Assembly (NCBI GenBank): GCA_030544235.1
Contig: JARUPU010000033.1
Coordinates: forward strand, 992,001 to 1,056,000
Direction of reading: 5' to 3'
Source of the DNA: Lepturacanthus savala
Taxonomy: Eukaryota > Chordata > Actinopteri > Scombriformes > Trichiuridae
Length of the DNA: 64,000 bases
The notes below the pieces were generated by a model. That model saw only the letters and a list, made by a program, of their open reading frames with translations. It was not told the DNA's origin and searched no databases. Position 1 is the first letter of the stretch. Each line of letters starts with the position of its first letter. Below are positions 24,968-34,899 of the stretch, piece by piece. Position numbers and translations under genes: made by a program.

Positions 24968-25885
24968 ATGGATGCTATCCAAGCTAACATCATTGCGGAG
25001 ATACAGGCGGTTCGTTCGGACCTGAAGAAAGAGCTGGTGGACTTTCGAGGAGAAGTAAACCAGAAATTAAGCGATATCGCCTCTGGCTTAAAGGAAATAA
25101 CAGAAAGAATTGAGGAGACAAAGCAGAGAATAGCCGACATGGAGGAGTGGAGCACCGACGCCAAGGGGATACTTTCCAACACACTTGAGCTTTACCAATC
25201 TATCCAAACCTAGCTGACGGACCTGGAGGCACGTTCGCACAGGAACAACATTCGTATTCACGGCAATCCCGAGGGGGTGGAGGGGGACAACATAAAAACA
25301 TTCATGGAAGAGTTTATTAAAACCGACACTCCCCGACACCCCCCTCGGTATCCAGCGTTGCCACCGGTCACTGGGATCCAGACTGCCGCCAGGCTCTAAC
25401 CCACGGTCCGTGATTATCTATTTCCTGGAGTATACTACTAAAGAGCTGGTGTTCCGCTCCGCCTGGGGAAAGAAAGAGGTCCGCTACGATGGAAGAAGAG
25501 TATTCTTCAAGCAAGACTACACGGCAGAAATACTCAAAAAGAGAAAGGCGTACATCCCCATAAGAAAAGCACTTAAGGAAAAAGAAATTTGTTTCCAGAC
25601 GCTTCACCCGGCGAAACTTGCGAAAAAAGGGCGAGAAAAGTGTTTTTCGACACCAGCCCAACTGTCTACAACAACATGCAGGAGGCGACAGACGACTTGA
25701 AGAAAAGGGGATTCATCCCGGTCGCTTGGGAAGCTGAGACCCCTGCGCACAACGCACCGTCACCGAGACCAAAGCAACCGACCTGGGAAACAGCAGGTGC
25801 TAAAACACGTCGGCACCAGGGCACCCGCCTCAAGCATATCCAGGATAAACTTAAGGGGTTTCAACGCAGGGAGGAGGCTTTGTGA
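24968..25885 (+). pseudogene. L1 ORF1p-like, left arm
   Basis: The N-terminal third (24968-25213) is a coiled coil (heptad-rich, e.g. EITERIEETKQRIADMEE). After an in-frame TAG come LEARSHRNNIRIHGNPEG, the typical start of the RNA-recognition-like domain of L1 ORF1 proteins. ELVFRSAWGKKEV, RRVFFKQDYTAEILKKRKAY and a C-terminal segment follow. The protein normally trimerises and binds LINE RNA. A 5-bp insertion near 25,635, absent from the right arm, shifts the frame in the C-terminal domain, and stops near 25,213 and 25,398 also break it. Confidence 0.82.
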
Positions 25886-26678
25886 GAGCTTTCTGTACCG
25901 TGAGTGAACAATAAATCTACAGAGATCGGTAAGATCACAATATTTAATACCAAATCGGACTAAGGTGTTCAAAACTGATTTTCCTACTGGGAACATGATC
26001 CAGTTAAATAGACAGTAAGTCTGGGAACCGATGCCCAGCTTTTCACGGGCGCTGCTCTGATATTAACCTTCAGGGTTAAGGGACTCCCCTCTCAACTTAG
26101 AAGTTAAGCTTACACTTCCCCATAAGAAAAGCACTTAAGGAAAAAGAAATTTGTTTCCAGACGCTTCACCCGGCGAAACTTGCGAAAAAAGGGCGAGAAA
26201 AGTGTTTTTCGACACCAGCCCAACTGTCTACAACAACATGCAGGAGGCGACAGACGACTTGAAGAAAAGGGGATTCATCCCGGTCGCTTGGGAAGCTGAG
26301 ACCCCTGCGCACAACGCACCGTCACCGAGACCAAAGCAACCGACCTGGGAAACAGCAGGTGCTAAAACACGTCGGCACCAGGGCACCCGCCTCAAGCATA
26401 TCCAGGATAAACTTAAGGGGTTTCAACGCAGGGAGGAGGCTTTGTGAGAGCTTTCTGTACCGTGAGTGAACAATAAATCTACAGAGATCGGTAAGATCAC
26501 AATATTTAATACCAAATCGGACTAAGGTGTTCAAAACTGATTTTCCTACTGGGAACATGATCCAGTTAAATAGACAGTAAGTCTGGGAACCGATGCCCAG
26601 CTTTTCACGGGCGCTGCTCTGATATTAACCTTCAGGGTTAAGGGACTCCCCTCTCAACTTAGAAGTTAAGCTTACACT
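25555..26678 (+). repeat. 562-bp tandem duplication inside the LINE
   Basis: Units 25555-26116 and 26117-26678 are identical as far as I could read them. They cover the ORF1 C-terminal domain and the following intergenic stretch. The right arm has only one copy (about 48254-48810). Both left units carry the 5-bp frameshifting insertion that the right arm lacks, so the insertion came first and the tandem duplication second, both after the arms separated. Confidence 0.93.
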
Positions 26679-26819
26679 TCATGGTTGGAAGTCACAAATG
26701 TTTAACATGTATGCTATGTTCATATGTTGTGTTTCATTTTGTTATACAGACAGTTGTTCTTTTGTTCAGGTCATCTGTGGTTGGTTGAACATTTTGGGTA
26801 AACTTTTTACCGCTCACTG

Positions 26820-27562
26820 TTAGAAATGCATCAAGAATACAAAATGCAGAATACTGCACCCCTTTCGGAACTCCACAAACAGAAAAAAGAACATAAAACC
26901 TGAAGCTTTATGTACAAAAAAACTGCTTAACGAAATAGATATAATGGACGTATGGAGGGAATCCGATTGAAAAATGTTTTACTTTTTTCTCCCATTCACA
27001 CTCTACGCACTCAAGAATTGACTATTTTTTTTATGTTCAAAGCCGAGAATGGTGAAATGTGACATAGGGGTAAGAGACATTTCTGATCACACGGGGGTAT
27101 ACCTGACATTACACTTAGACAACAGACTTAATGAGACTCTATGGAGACTAAACACCAACCTCTTAAGCGACCCTCAATGTCAAAGATTTATTAAGGAAGA
27201 ACTTATGTAATATATGTCATATAACAATAATGGGGCCGTGTCCCCCAGTACACTTTGGGATGCAGCCAAGGCTGTTATTAGGGGCAAACTTATAATGTGG
27301 TCTGCCCGGAAGAAGAAGGAAAAAGAGAAACAAATTAATGACCCGACTGCAAAACTAAAATCCTTGGAGAGCAGACTTATGAAGCAAAATGACACTGATG
27401 TTTTAAACGAAATACAGGACACAAAACAAACTCTAAATAACATATATGAAAACCAAATAGAAAAAAGAATTAGATTTATTAAACAAAATTATGAAAATGG
27501 CCCCAAATCTAAAAAACTGCTCGCATGGAGGATACGTAAGCAATTGGCAGAGAAATACATAC
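26820..27562 (+). pseudogene. L1 ORF2 endonuclease remnant and linker, left arm
   Basis: Fragments of the C-terminal half of an AP-endonuclease-like domain can be read across frames: IDIMDVWRESD near 26,935, then the RDISDHTGVYL block near 27,080 with the catalytic His of the SDH motif. The linker follows (LWDAAKAVIRGKLIMWSARK and a Lys/Glu-rich helix near 27250-27530). The first half of the endonuclease is missing. It is interrupted by stops and finally by the hAT element at 27,563. Confidence 0.72.
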
Positions 27563-28347
27563 TAGAGCTGTCATTTTAACACGTTAATTCGATTAATTAA
27601 TTACACCGCAATTTAACACGTTAAATTTAACGCAATTAATTATGAGTATCAATGGTGGCGAAAATCCCATGTTAAATAAAGAAAACGATGTACTAAAGTC
27701 ACATTAGTTAGTTAGTAGTTAGTTACATTATCCGAGTGCTGGAACAATTCCAGTGTGCTCGTTTCAGTGTAATCTACGTTGTTTCGGTGTCTGTCTGTGC
27801 CATTTGGCACGGAGCAACAAGTCTGAGCGCGTCTCTGGTTGCTATGCAACGCGAGGCGAGCCGAGCTAAACAAATGCGATGATCTGATTGGTTCAAACCA
27901 CACGTGTTTGGTCTCACAGAGCAAAACTATGTTGGCACAATGCAGCGCAAAATATACGACTTCTATTATTCATTTTTGAATTGCTATATTGAGCTTAAGT
28001 GACTTCTTTATTTTATTTCAGAATTTTATTTATTTAACTGAATTGTTGTATTTGTTTTACATTTATGAATAATGCACTTGGTCTAACTGGTTTAATGTGC
28101 TAGACCTTTACTTTTGGATGTAATTCATGAAGCACAGTTCACCAATAAAACATTGGATTTCAGATCTTCTCTTCTTACTGTATTCAATTGATTAGTCATG
28201 CATTACAATTCATTAATATACTAGAATTCAAATTCTTTATCAGGAGACCTTTAGCGGATATGACATTAAAATGTGATTAATTCGATTAATTAATTACAAA
28301 ATCCTGTAATTAATTCAATTAATTTTTTTAATCGATTGACAGCACTA
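27563..28347. mobile_element. hAT-like non-autonomous element, left arm
   Basis: 785-bp element with terminal inverted repeats that begin TAGAGCTGTCA and TAGTGCTGTCA (read inward) and continue into AT-rich TTAATTAATTAC. It is flanked by 8-bp target duplications ATACATAC (27555-27562) and ATACGTAC (28348-28355). The 8-bp duplication fits the hAT superfamily. It carries no transposase. It interrupts L1 ORF2, whose reading resumes immediately after it (CHKLEDIQNSFEVYYRKLY). Confidence 0.85.
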
Positions 28348-28355
28348 ATACGTAC

Positions 28356-30750
28356 ATGATAAGATGTAATGATAAGATGTGTCATAAACTGGAAGACATT
28401 CAAAACTCTTTTGAAGTGTACTATAGGAAATTATACACGTAACCTCGGGCAGCCGAATCAACAGTTATATCATACTTCTTAGCATGCCTAGATTTACCAC
28501 CAGTAGGAACATAACAGAATAGAATAATGACAAAAAGATAACAGAGGAAGAAATAAATATGGCCATAACGAAACTGAAAGAAAATACAATGCCAGGAGCC
28601 GACGGCTATGCATCTGAGTGGTACAAAACCTTCAGAGAAACTTTGGTACCAATACTAAAAGAATGTTTTAACTATACTCTTAAAGGGGGGGGAGACACCA
28701 CTTTCATGGAGACAAGCAATAATTTCAGTAATCTCTAAAGCAATTAATAACAAGACAGAATGTAGTTCTCACAGAACCATATCAGTATTAAATATGGATT
28801 ATAGAATATATGCATCAATCTTAGCAAAAAGAATGGAAAATATTGTCCCCGATCTGATAGATCCAGATCAGACGGACAACCCAGGACAGCGTATGGCGGG
28901 CCCTTCACCACCCAAATGAGAAAAAGTAATTTGAAATCCGTAGTTATTAGTCTAGATGCTGAAAAGGCTTTTGATTCGGTCCGTTGGGAATACTTATATA
29001 TGGTGCTTAAACGCCTAGGCTTCAATGATCAGGTAATTGAATGCTTTAAATCTCTATACTGCTCCCCCACGGCAAGAATTAAAATAAACGGATACTTATC
29101 CAAGACAGTGTTGCTTGAGAGGGGATGTCGTCAGGGATGCCCCCTTAATCCCACACTTTTTGCACTCTTTATTGAGCCATTGGCACAGGTAATAAGTGAG
29201 GATGAAGATATAACTAGGATACTGAGTGGAAACACACAATATAAAATTTGCCTATATGCAGACATTCTCTTAACTCTCACTAACCCTCAAGTAAGTCTAC
29301 CTAAATTAATGTCTCTACTCAAAGAATTTGACTCATATTCTGGTTACAAATTAAATTTACAGAAAACTCAGACTTTGACCTTTAACCCGGGACCACAAGA
29401 AAGCATTTATAGAACATGTAAATTTAAATGGGCAGGCAACGTAATCAAACACCTTGGAGTCCAAAAGATTTAACTACCATATTTGACCAAAACTATACCC
29501 CCATAACAGCGGACATTAAAGCAGACCTCAGTCGCTGGTTATTACCACCGACAAACATGCACAACCGGATAGAAATCATCAAGATGAATATACTACCTAC
29601 TCTTATACCTTTTTCAGTGTATACCTCCCAGGTAATTCATCGAATGGAATATGATGATATCAACATTTATTTGAAAAAAATAAAAAACACGGATTAGTTT
29701 TAAGACATTACAGCTGCCTAAGGACAAAGGTGGAATGGCCCTTGCCCTGCCTGGAAGATTATTATAGGGCAGCACAGCTGCGATTTCTGGTCTGCTGTTG
29801 TGATCCTGAATGCGATGAAAAATGGAAGGACTTGGAACAAAATTTAATGAGAGTACCTCTCCCGTCTATATTGGGAGACAAAACCCTCCAAAAAAAACTG
29901 GACAGCAGATTAAGACACTGGACAGAACTGGGCATCACCTCATACTGCAAAATTTCCTCTGGATAAAATACTGGATTAGATCCCTTTCAACGCCTCACAG
30001 AAACTCATGATCTGGACAAACGCGATTTCTTCAGATACCTTCAACTAAGACACTATTTTGATAAAAACATAAAAACTATTGGAGAAGAAGGAATGAACCT
30101 GATCAGGATATATAAGGCATGGAAGGGTGATACTGACAGAAAACTGATCTCCAGGATTTATTCTGCTCTACAACTTGACAGGGGTCATTCCACAATGTAT
30201 ATTAAATCAAGATGGGAGAAAGAAGCTAACATACAGTTAACTGAAGATGACTGGGTAAACATTTGTAGGACACAATCCACTACCTCCAGCTCAGATCTGT
30301 GGAGAGAATTCACCTGGAAAAACAATTTAAGGTTTTTCATAACTCCCAAAATTAAAAGGTTACAAACCAACAACCCAGAACACGGACAGTGTTGGAGAAG
30401 GTGTGGTGACATGTCTGCTGGCCACTTCCATATATTTTGGGATTGCCCTAATATTTCTTCATATTGGGTAGAGGTAGTAACAGCAATCAGCTCAATAATT
30501 AACATGCAGCTTGACCTAAGCTTCAGTGTTATATATTTAGGAAACACCGATTGTGATGAATAAACAAGATAGGTACTTATTACAAATACTATTAGCAAGT
30601 AGTAAGAAAGCAATAACCAGGAAATGGCTGAGTAATGAGTGCCCGACAATTTTACTTGGACCAGAAGCAATCTCATTGATTTTGGAATGCTCTGTGTGGA
30701 GAATTTTGAACTTTTCCGTGCTGAGATTCCCAAATTAGACACCATGATGA
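28356..30750 (+). pseudogene. L1 ORF2 reverse transcriptase and C-terminus, left arm
   Basis: Continuing after the hAT element: NTMPGADGYASEWYK near 28,590, then SLDAEKAFDSVRWEYLY (motif A, 28940-28990), RQGCPLNPTLFALFIEPLA (motif B, near 29130-29185) and CLYADILLTL (29251-29280), where the usual second Asp of the YxDD box is missing. The thumb and C-terminal parts follow in several frames to about 30,560, including CWRRCGDMSAGHFHIFWDCP, a Cys/His cluster typical of L1 ORF2 tails. Stops near 28,435, 29,470, 29,695 and 29,965 make it inactive. Confidence 0.88.
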
Positions 30751-31041
30751 ACGTGTGGAGGAACACGCACCCCTGGGGGGCACCCTGTTTCACTACGGAC
30801 TGAAATGTTAAACCGAGAGTGACTCATGTGAGAGCTATGGACATGAAGGCCCGTTAGGCCAACTCATTTTATTTATTATTATTATTTTTTTTCCAAATAT
30901 CAGCTATGAGTGATATCTTGCATTTTATTTTGCTATAGATGGCCCTGTCTGTTGTACCTGTATTATGTACATATGTATTTTGTGAAAACTTTGCATATTT
31001 AAATGTTAAAACAAAGAATAAAAATAAGTGCACCGATGTGG

Positions 31042-31210
31042 TGTCATAAAATGACACTGAGGGTGTCAAATTTTAACACTATTAAAGAGTGAAAATATTA
31101 ACACTGTTAAGTGTAATTTTTACTCAGAATCCGTCAGAATTATATAAACTCGGGAAAAGTGTTAAGATTAACTCTATGCGAGTTGAATTAACACTTGTGA
31201 TTTTGCTGTG
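31042..31210. mobile_element. Probable 3' terminus of the EnSpm-like transposon
   Basis: Contains TTAACACT/AGTGTTAA motifs and ends in cacttgtgattttgctgtg at 31,210, the reverse complement of a start CACAGCAAAATCACAAGTG. CAC-initiated termini with short subterminal repeats are usual for CACTA/EnSpm-type elements. The matching 5' terminus was not found upstream of the transposase, so that end may be lost. Confidence 0.5.
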
Positions 31211-32100
31211 TATGTTCAACTACACACACACACACCAATAAACTCATTGACTCAGATTACTGTGTGGTATTATTGACTACAAATAAATACCAGAGATACA
31301 CTGTTTACATCTTTACTGCAATACTTTACTACATTAACTCACAAGACTAGCTAGATGTGTTTATTAAAACTCAACTAAAAGTAAAGTCACTATATAAATA
31401 ATAATAATAATACATTTTATTTATTGGGCGCCTTTCGTAGCCTCAAGGTCGCCTTACATAAAGTATATTAAAAACAGTAGTATTGTTTAGGCAATACTAG
31501 AAACAGAATAATAAACTCTGATTAATATCTGACTGAAAATGACTGATGTCAATAACAATATTCTGATATTATATTATACAGTACATAATACTGATGTACC
31601 TAAACTTTTTAACTGCAAAACTTTAACTCCATTAAGATCACACGACAGTGATTAATAAACGCTCATTCTATCAAAAGCAGATTTTCACACACACACCCTC
31701 CAAATACAGTAACAGTAGTTATGTCTTACACAAAGGGCTAAGAAGCTAGCGGCCTAACGGCACTAATGCTAACAATAACCACAATACACGAACAAAAACA
31801 ACAATCCTGTCAAAAATATAAATTGTCCTCACCAAGAAACACCCACCCAGTCATAGTAAGACACACACACACACGGCTAACAACAGCATTAATGCTAACA
31901 TCACACATCAACATCACACGGTAAAAAAAACGACCAAAAAAGCAAATCCTGACAAAAACATAACTTTTCGTCTCGGACACAGACTGCCACGCGGACATAA
32001 AACCATTTAAATACTAAAAGCAGTTATGTCAGAAGCACTCTGGCGAAGTAGCTAACAGGCTAATGCTAACGGGATGACGAGGCAAAGAAAATAGTCATTT
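31211..32100. other. AT-rich spacer, no gene recognised
   Basis: Includes a short (AAT)n at 31398-31412, a dispersed-repeat phrase tttattgggcgcctttcgtag near 31,420, short CA runs, and three scattered GCTAATGCTAAC-like motifs near 31,755, 31,890 and 32,060. Mirrored at 42831-43720. Confidence 0.55.
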
Positions 32101-32119
32101 ACTCAGAAGAAGTCTATCT

Positions 32120-33200
32120 TACCTGTTGAAGCCGGTCACAGGCGTCCGGGATCCAAGGAAACGATTAAATAATCCACAAAAATGCGATTTTCGTCTAAAT
32201 CTGTCTAATAGTCCAATAAACAGCGGAGCAGCAGCAAAGTCCTTTGTTCTCTGAGTGGTAGTGTTGTGTCGGTTGTGAACGAACGAATCAAAAGAACGAG
32301 TTCTTTTTGGTGAACCTAGTTCACTTCCTCGAAAAGACCCGTTCTTTTCGTTCGCGGCGTCCTTAATTGGCTGAACAGTCTGGTCACCAATCATATTTCC
32401 TCCCTAGGCAAGCTAGAAAACAGCAGCAGCTTTCCTGGTTGTACTACACGCGTGAGGAGGGCGGGACTGTGTGTGTGTGTGTGTGTGTGTGGTGCTCCGC
32501 CGAGCCGTTCACTTTGGGAATTGTCGTTCACTTTGAAGAACTAGTTCATTTCAGATCGTGGGGGGGGGGGGGGGGGGTTGGGGCGTGTGTCTATGTGTGT
32601 ATGTGTGTGCTGGTGTGTTTCCTATTCGACAATAAAATGCAACAAAATGATTTCTGATTTATTGGTTATTTTTAATAAGGATAATAATAATAACAATAGT
32701 TATTATTATTATTATTATTAATAATAATGTTAACAGTATTATTGTTTTTAACCAACCTTTACTGTAAAATGTCTGAGTTTTAAAAAGCTATATATTCAAA
32801 AAAAAAAAAAAAAAAAGAGCGAACCGTACACTGAACGGCTTCCCCTTAAATTCAGTGGATTCGTTCAGAACTATTTCACGCGAAGCTGTTCACTAAATGG
32901 CTCAGACCTATGGGCAAGTGGTTCAGTGAACGGTTCGCACCCACTAGCAGGGAAGCGGTTCACTGAACGTTTCGCACCCACTAACAGGGAAGCGGATCAG
33001 TGAAAGGTTCGCACCCACTTGGAGGAAAGTAGTTCAGTGAACGGTTCGCACCCACTAGCAGGGAAACGGTTCAGTGAACGCTTATTTGTTGAATAGGAAA
33101 GCAGAAAGCACAGAGTGAACGAAATGAACGAAATGAATGGTTTTTTTTACTGAACGATCTGAACTGAACTAGTTCTTCAAAGTGAACGACAATTCCCATA
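32120..33200. repeat. GTTCGTTCA-rich repeat with microsatellites, left arm
   Basis: Dense in GAACGA/TCGTTC motifs in both orientations (32270-32360, 32500-32550, 32820-33190). It also contains (TG)n 32468-32491, an 18-G run 32560-32577, an (ATA/TTA)n block 32681-32727 and an A-run 32798-32816. On the minus strand, an exon-like boundary (cttcaacag|gtaaga) lies at about 32,123. This looks like the body of an unclassified non-autonomous repeat. Confidence 0.6.
32920..33080. repeat. 37-bp minisatellite, left arm
   Basis: Four and a half imperfect units of 37 bp, each built as ggttcagtgaacggttcgca followed by cccactagcagggaagc. The starts near 32,920, 32,957, 32,994 and 33,031 are evenly spaced. 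Present in the right arm at about 41819-41982. Confidence 0.9.
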
Positions 33201-33530
33201 ACTACTGAGTGGAGCTGAGAGTCAAAGGGAGAGAACAAGATGGCCGCTGTCTATGCTGGATGATGACGTCAGTCCTTCCAGAAGATTCCGAAACCGATAA
33301 ATTTGATAATTCAACGATTTAGAGATTAAAAAGTAATTATTTTATTCATCATTATTTTCCCACTGAAAGTCCTGAGTAGTTTAAATGTGTATTCATAGTT
33401 TTTACTCCCTTTTTTCTTGATGTGATCCTGATATATTCTATATGTCTTTGTTTTAATGTTTTTTTTTTTTTATTTTCTTGAGTCTCCTGACCAATAAACT
33501 GTGATTTATTTAGTTTTAACTTTAAATATA

Positions 33531-33779
33531 TCATACAGATCCACACAACTGCCAGTAGCAGGAGTCCTGAACTTGTCCACAGCATTTTCTCTCTATATCC
33601 GTGGGCATCTCCTGGCAGTTTGTGTAGACACACCATGGGGGTCACCCTGCAGCTGGGGGGTCTGATGGAGGGGCACTGGATGTAAGTTGGAGCACGTCGA
33701 GCATTAGACTGAAGTCACGGGTCAGACAGAGCTCCAGCAGTTCATGTGATTGTTCTAAGCTCAGTGAGTGAATCCTGGC
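33531..33779 (-). pseudogene. P2X7-like domain exon, left arm
   Basis: Minus-strand exon, acceptor atttacag at 33,780-33,787, continuing in phase 0 from the exon at 34084-34302. It reads ARIHSLSLEQSHELLELCLT and PPWCVYTNCQEMPMDIERKC-like sequence. The Cys-rich block matches the start of the intracellular ballast-type domain (P2RX7_C) found in many fish P2X7-like proteins without a channel. An in-frame TGA sits between the PPAAG and PPW segments, where the right arm has CGA. The exon ends at TGA 33531-33533, short of the usual family length. Confidence 0.7.
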
Positions 33780-34083
33780 CTGTAAATAAAATAACAAACT
33801 CTAAAGAACAGCCATGTTGTCCTTGTATTTTATGTATACAGTCCATTATAGGTAAGTTAACAAGTCACTGAAAACTCGATTAAGATAAAAACAGTACTTT
33901 GTCAAAGGCAAGATACGTTTAAAAAGTAATATCATTTGATTTGTAATGCATTTTCATTGAAAACAATCTCAAAGCGCTGCATAAAAGCATAATTTATACA
34001 TGAAAACAATAAAAACTAACAAAATAAAATCAGTTATAATGGGCTATTTAAAATGGATAACAGAGAAGTAATGTGATAAATAC

Positions 34084-34302
34084 CTGCTCGTCAGCAATCC
34101 TTCGGGCTTGAAGATCTTGTACTCTTTTTATGTCTTCGTCTACAAGACCACTTGTCCGGTCTCCGCGTGCCCTTCATCTTCCTCTTCTTCCTCTTCGGTC
34201 CCTTGGTGCTCCTCTTACATGTCGCTGGGGTTGTCCTCTGGATGTAGATGGCTCCAGAGTATAATGAGAATCAGAACCAACAAGGCTCTCATCATGGAAG
34301 CT
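34084..34302 (-). CDS. P2X7-like gene exon 2, left arm
   Basis: 219-bp (73-codon) minus-strand exon with acceptor atttag and donor gagcag|gtatt. It encodes SFHDESLVGSDS, an Arg/Gly-rich basic stretch and DLQARRIADEQ, then continues in phase into the P2X7-like domain exon. It begins directly after MAHSQ of exon 1. The basic linker followed by a P2RX7_C-type domain is the layout of the multicopy fish family. This exon is open. Confidence 0.7.
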
Positions 34303-34659
34303 CTAAATAAATGAACAATGTATATAACACAGCTAAAAGTCAAACAAAACACACTTGTGATTCAGCTACATATTATAAACTTGATAAATTAGGATAACTT
34401 TAGCTATGATGTAAAATTCTGCACACTACTGTAAAGATATTTGGTCAAAAAAAACATAATGGTGATATACACTGCTCAATGCGTTCAAAGCAACAAGGTG
34501 AACAGTTAACAGAGATTTGCTGTTTTTACTTGGCTTAAACCTATAAAAATAAAAACTGAAAAGTCAAACCTCTAATCTAATATATTAATAAATATAACTT
34601 TAAATAGCCATAATGTTAGTCTTTTAGGTTAATTATGATGTTGTGAGGAATTTTCTTAC

Positions 34660-34674
34660 CTGTGAATGAGCCAT
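34660..34674 (-). CDS. P2X7-like gene exon 1, left arm
   Basis: Fifteen coding bases, atggctcattcacag, followed by donor gtaaga on the minus strand, giving MAHSQ in phase 0 with exon 2. Too short for an ORF search. It is supported by the ATG, the donor and the joining frame. The exon lies just outside the inverted repeat, so the right-arm copy of the gene has lost it. Confidence 0.55.
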
Positions 34675-34841
34675 ACGAAAAAACTTAGCGGAATGTAGTA
34701 GCGTTGCTTTCGCTAACCTTCGAGAACAAGCGGTGCACGCTCCTGTTCTCTGGGGACGTGGCTTCACGGGGGAGTCTGGAGACAGGGGGTTGGTCTTGTG
34801 AGGTGTTTTTTTTTTAAAATGCTGCCTGCTCGAAGCAAGTT

Positions 34842-34866
34842 TAACCCTAACCCTAACCCTAACCCC
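34842..34866. repeat. Short telomere-like tract
   Basis: About four units of taaccc (TTAGGG on the other strand), about 170 bp beyond the end of the left arm. It is too short to be a telomere. Such tracts also occur inside dispersed fish repeats. Confidence 0.85.
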
Positions 34867-34899
34867 ACCCTACCTTTAACTGAGTTTTGGGAACCGGTT

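Larger units (their letters stand above)
24729..31041 (+). mobile_element. L1-like LINE with target-site duplication, left arm
   Basis: Flanking 16-bp direct repeats aagtgcacctatgtgg (24729-24744) and aagtgcaccgatgtgg (31026-31041) differ at one base and bracket the element. Inside, in order, are ORF1 (coiled coil plus RNA-binding-type C-terminus), an intergenic part, the remains of the endonuclease, the reverse transcriptase, a C-terminal Cys/His region and an A-rich tail (aaacaaagaataaaaat) just before the second repeat. The order and tail fit target-primed insertion of a nearly full-length copy. It now contains a hAT insertion and a local tandem duplication, so its length is about 6.3 kb here against about 5.7 kb in the right arm. 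Confidence 0.85.

Noticed and set aside
27712..27924. 70-codon frame inside the hAT element as a gene
   Set aside because: Short, on a non-autonomous element, without transposase motifs.
30185..30793. 202-codon minus-strand frame (mirror 44138-44746)
   Set aside because: Antisense to the L1 ORF2 C-terminus, whose Cys/His cluster is clear on the sense strand.
34842..34866. A real chromosome end
   Set aside because: Only about four units, with unique sequence on both sides.
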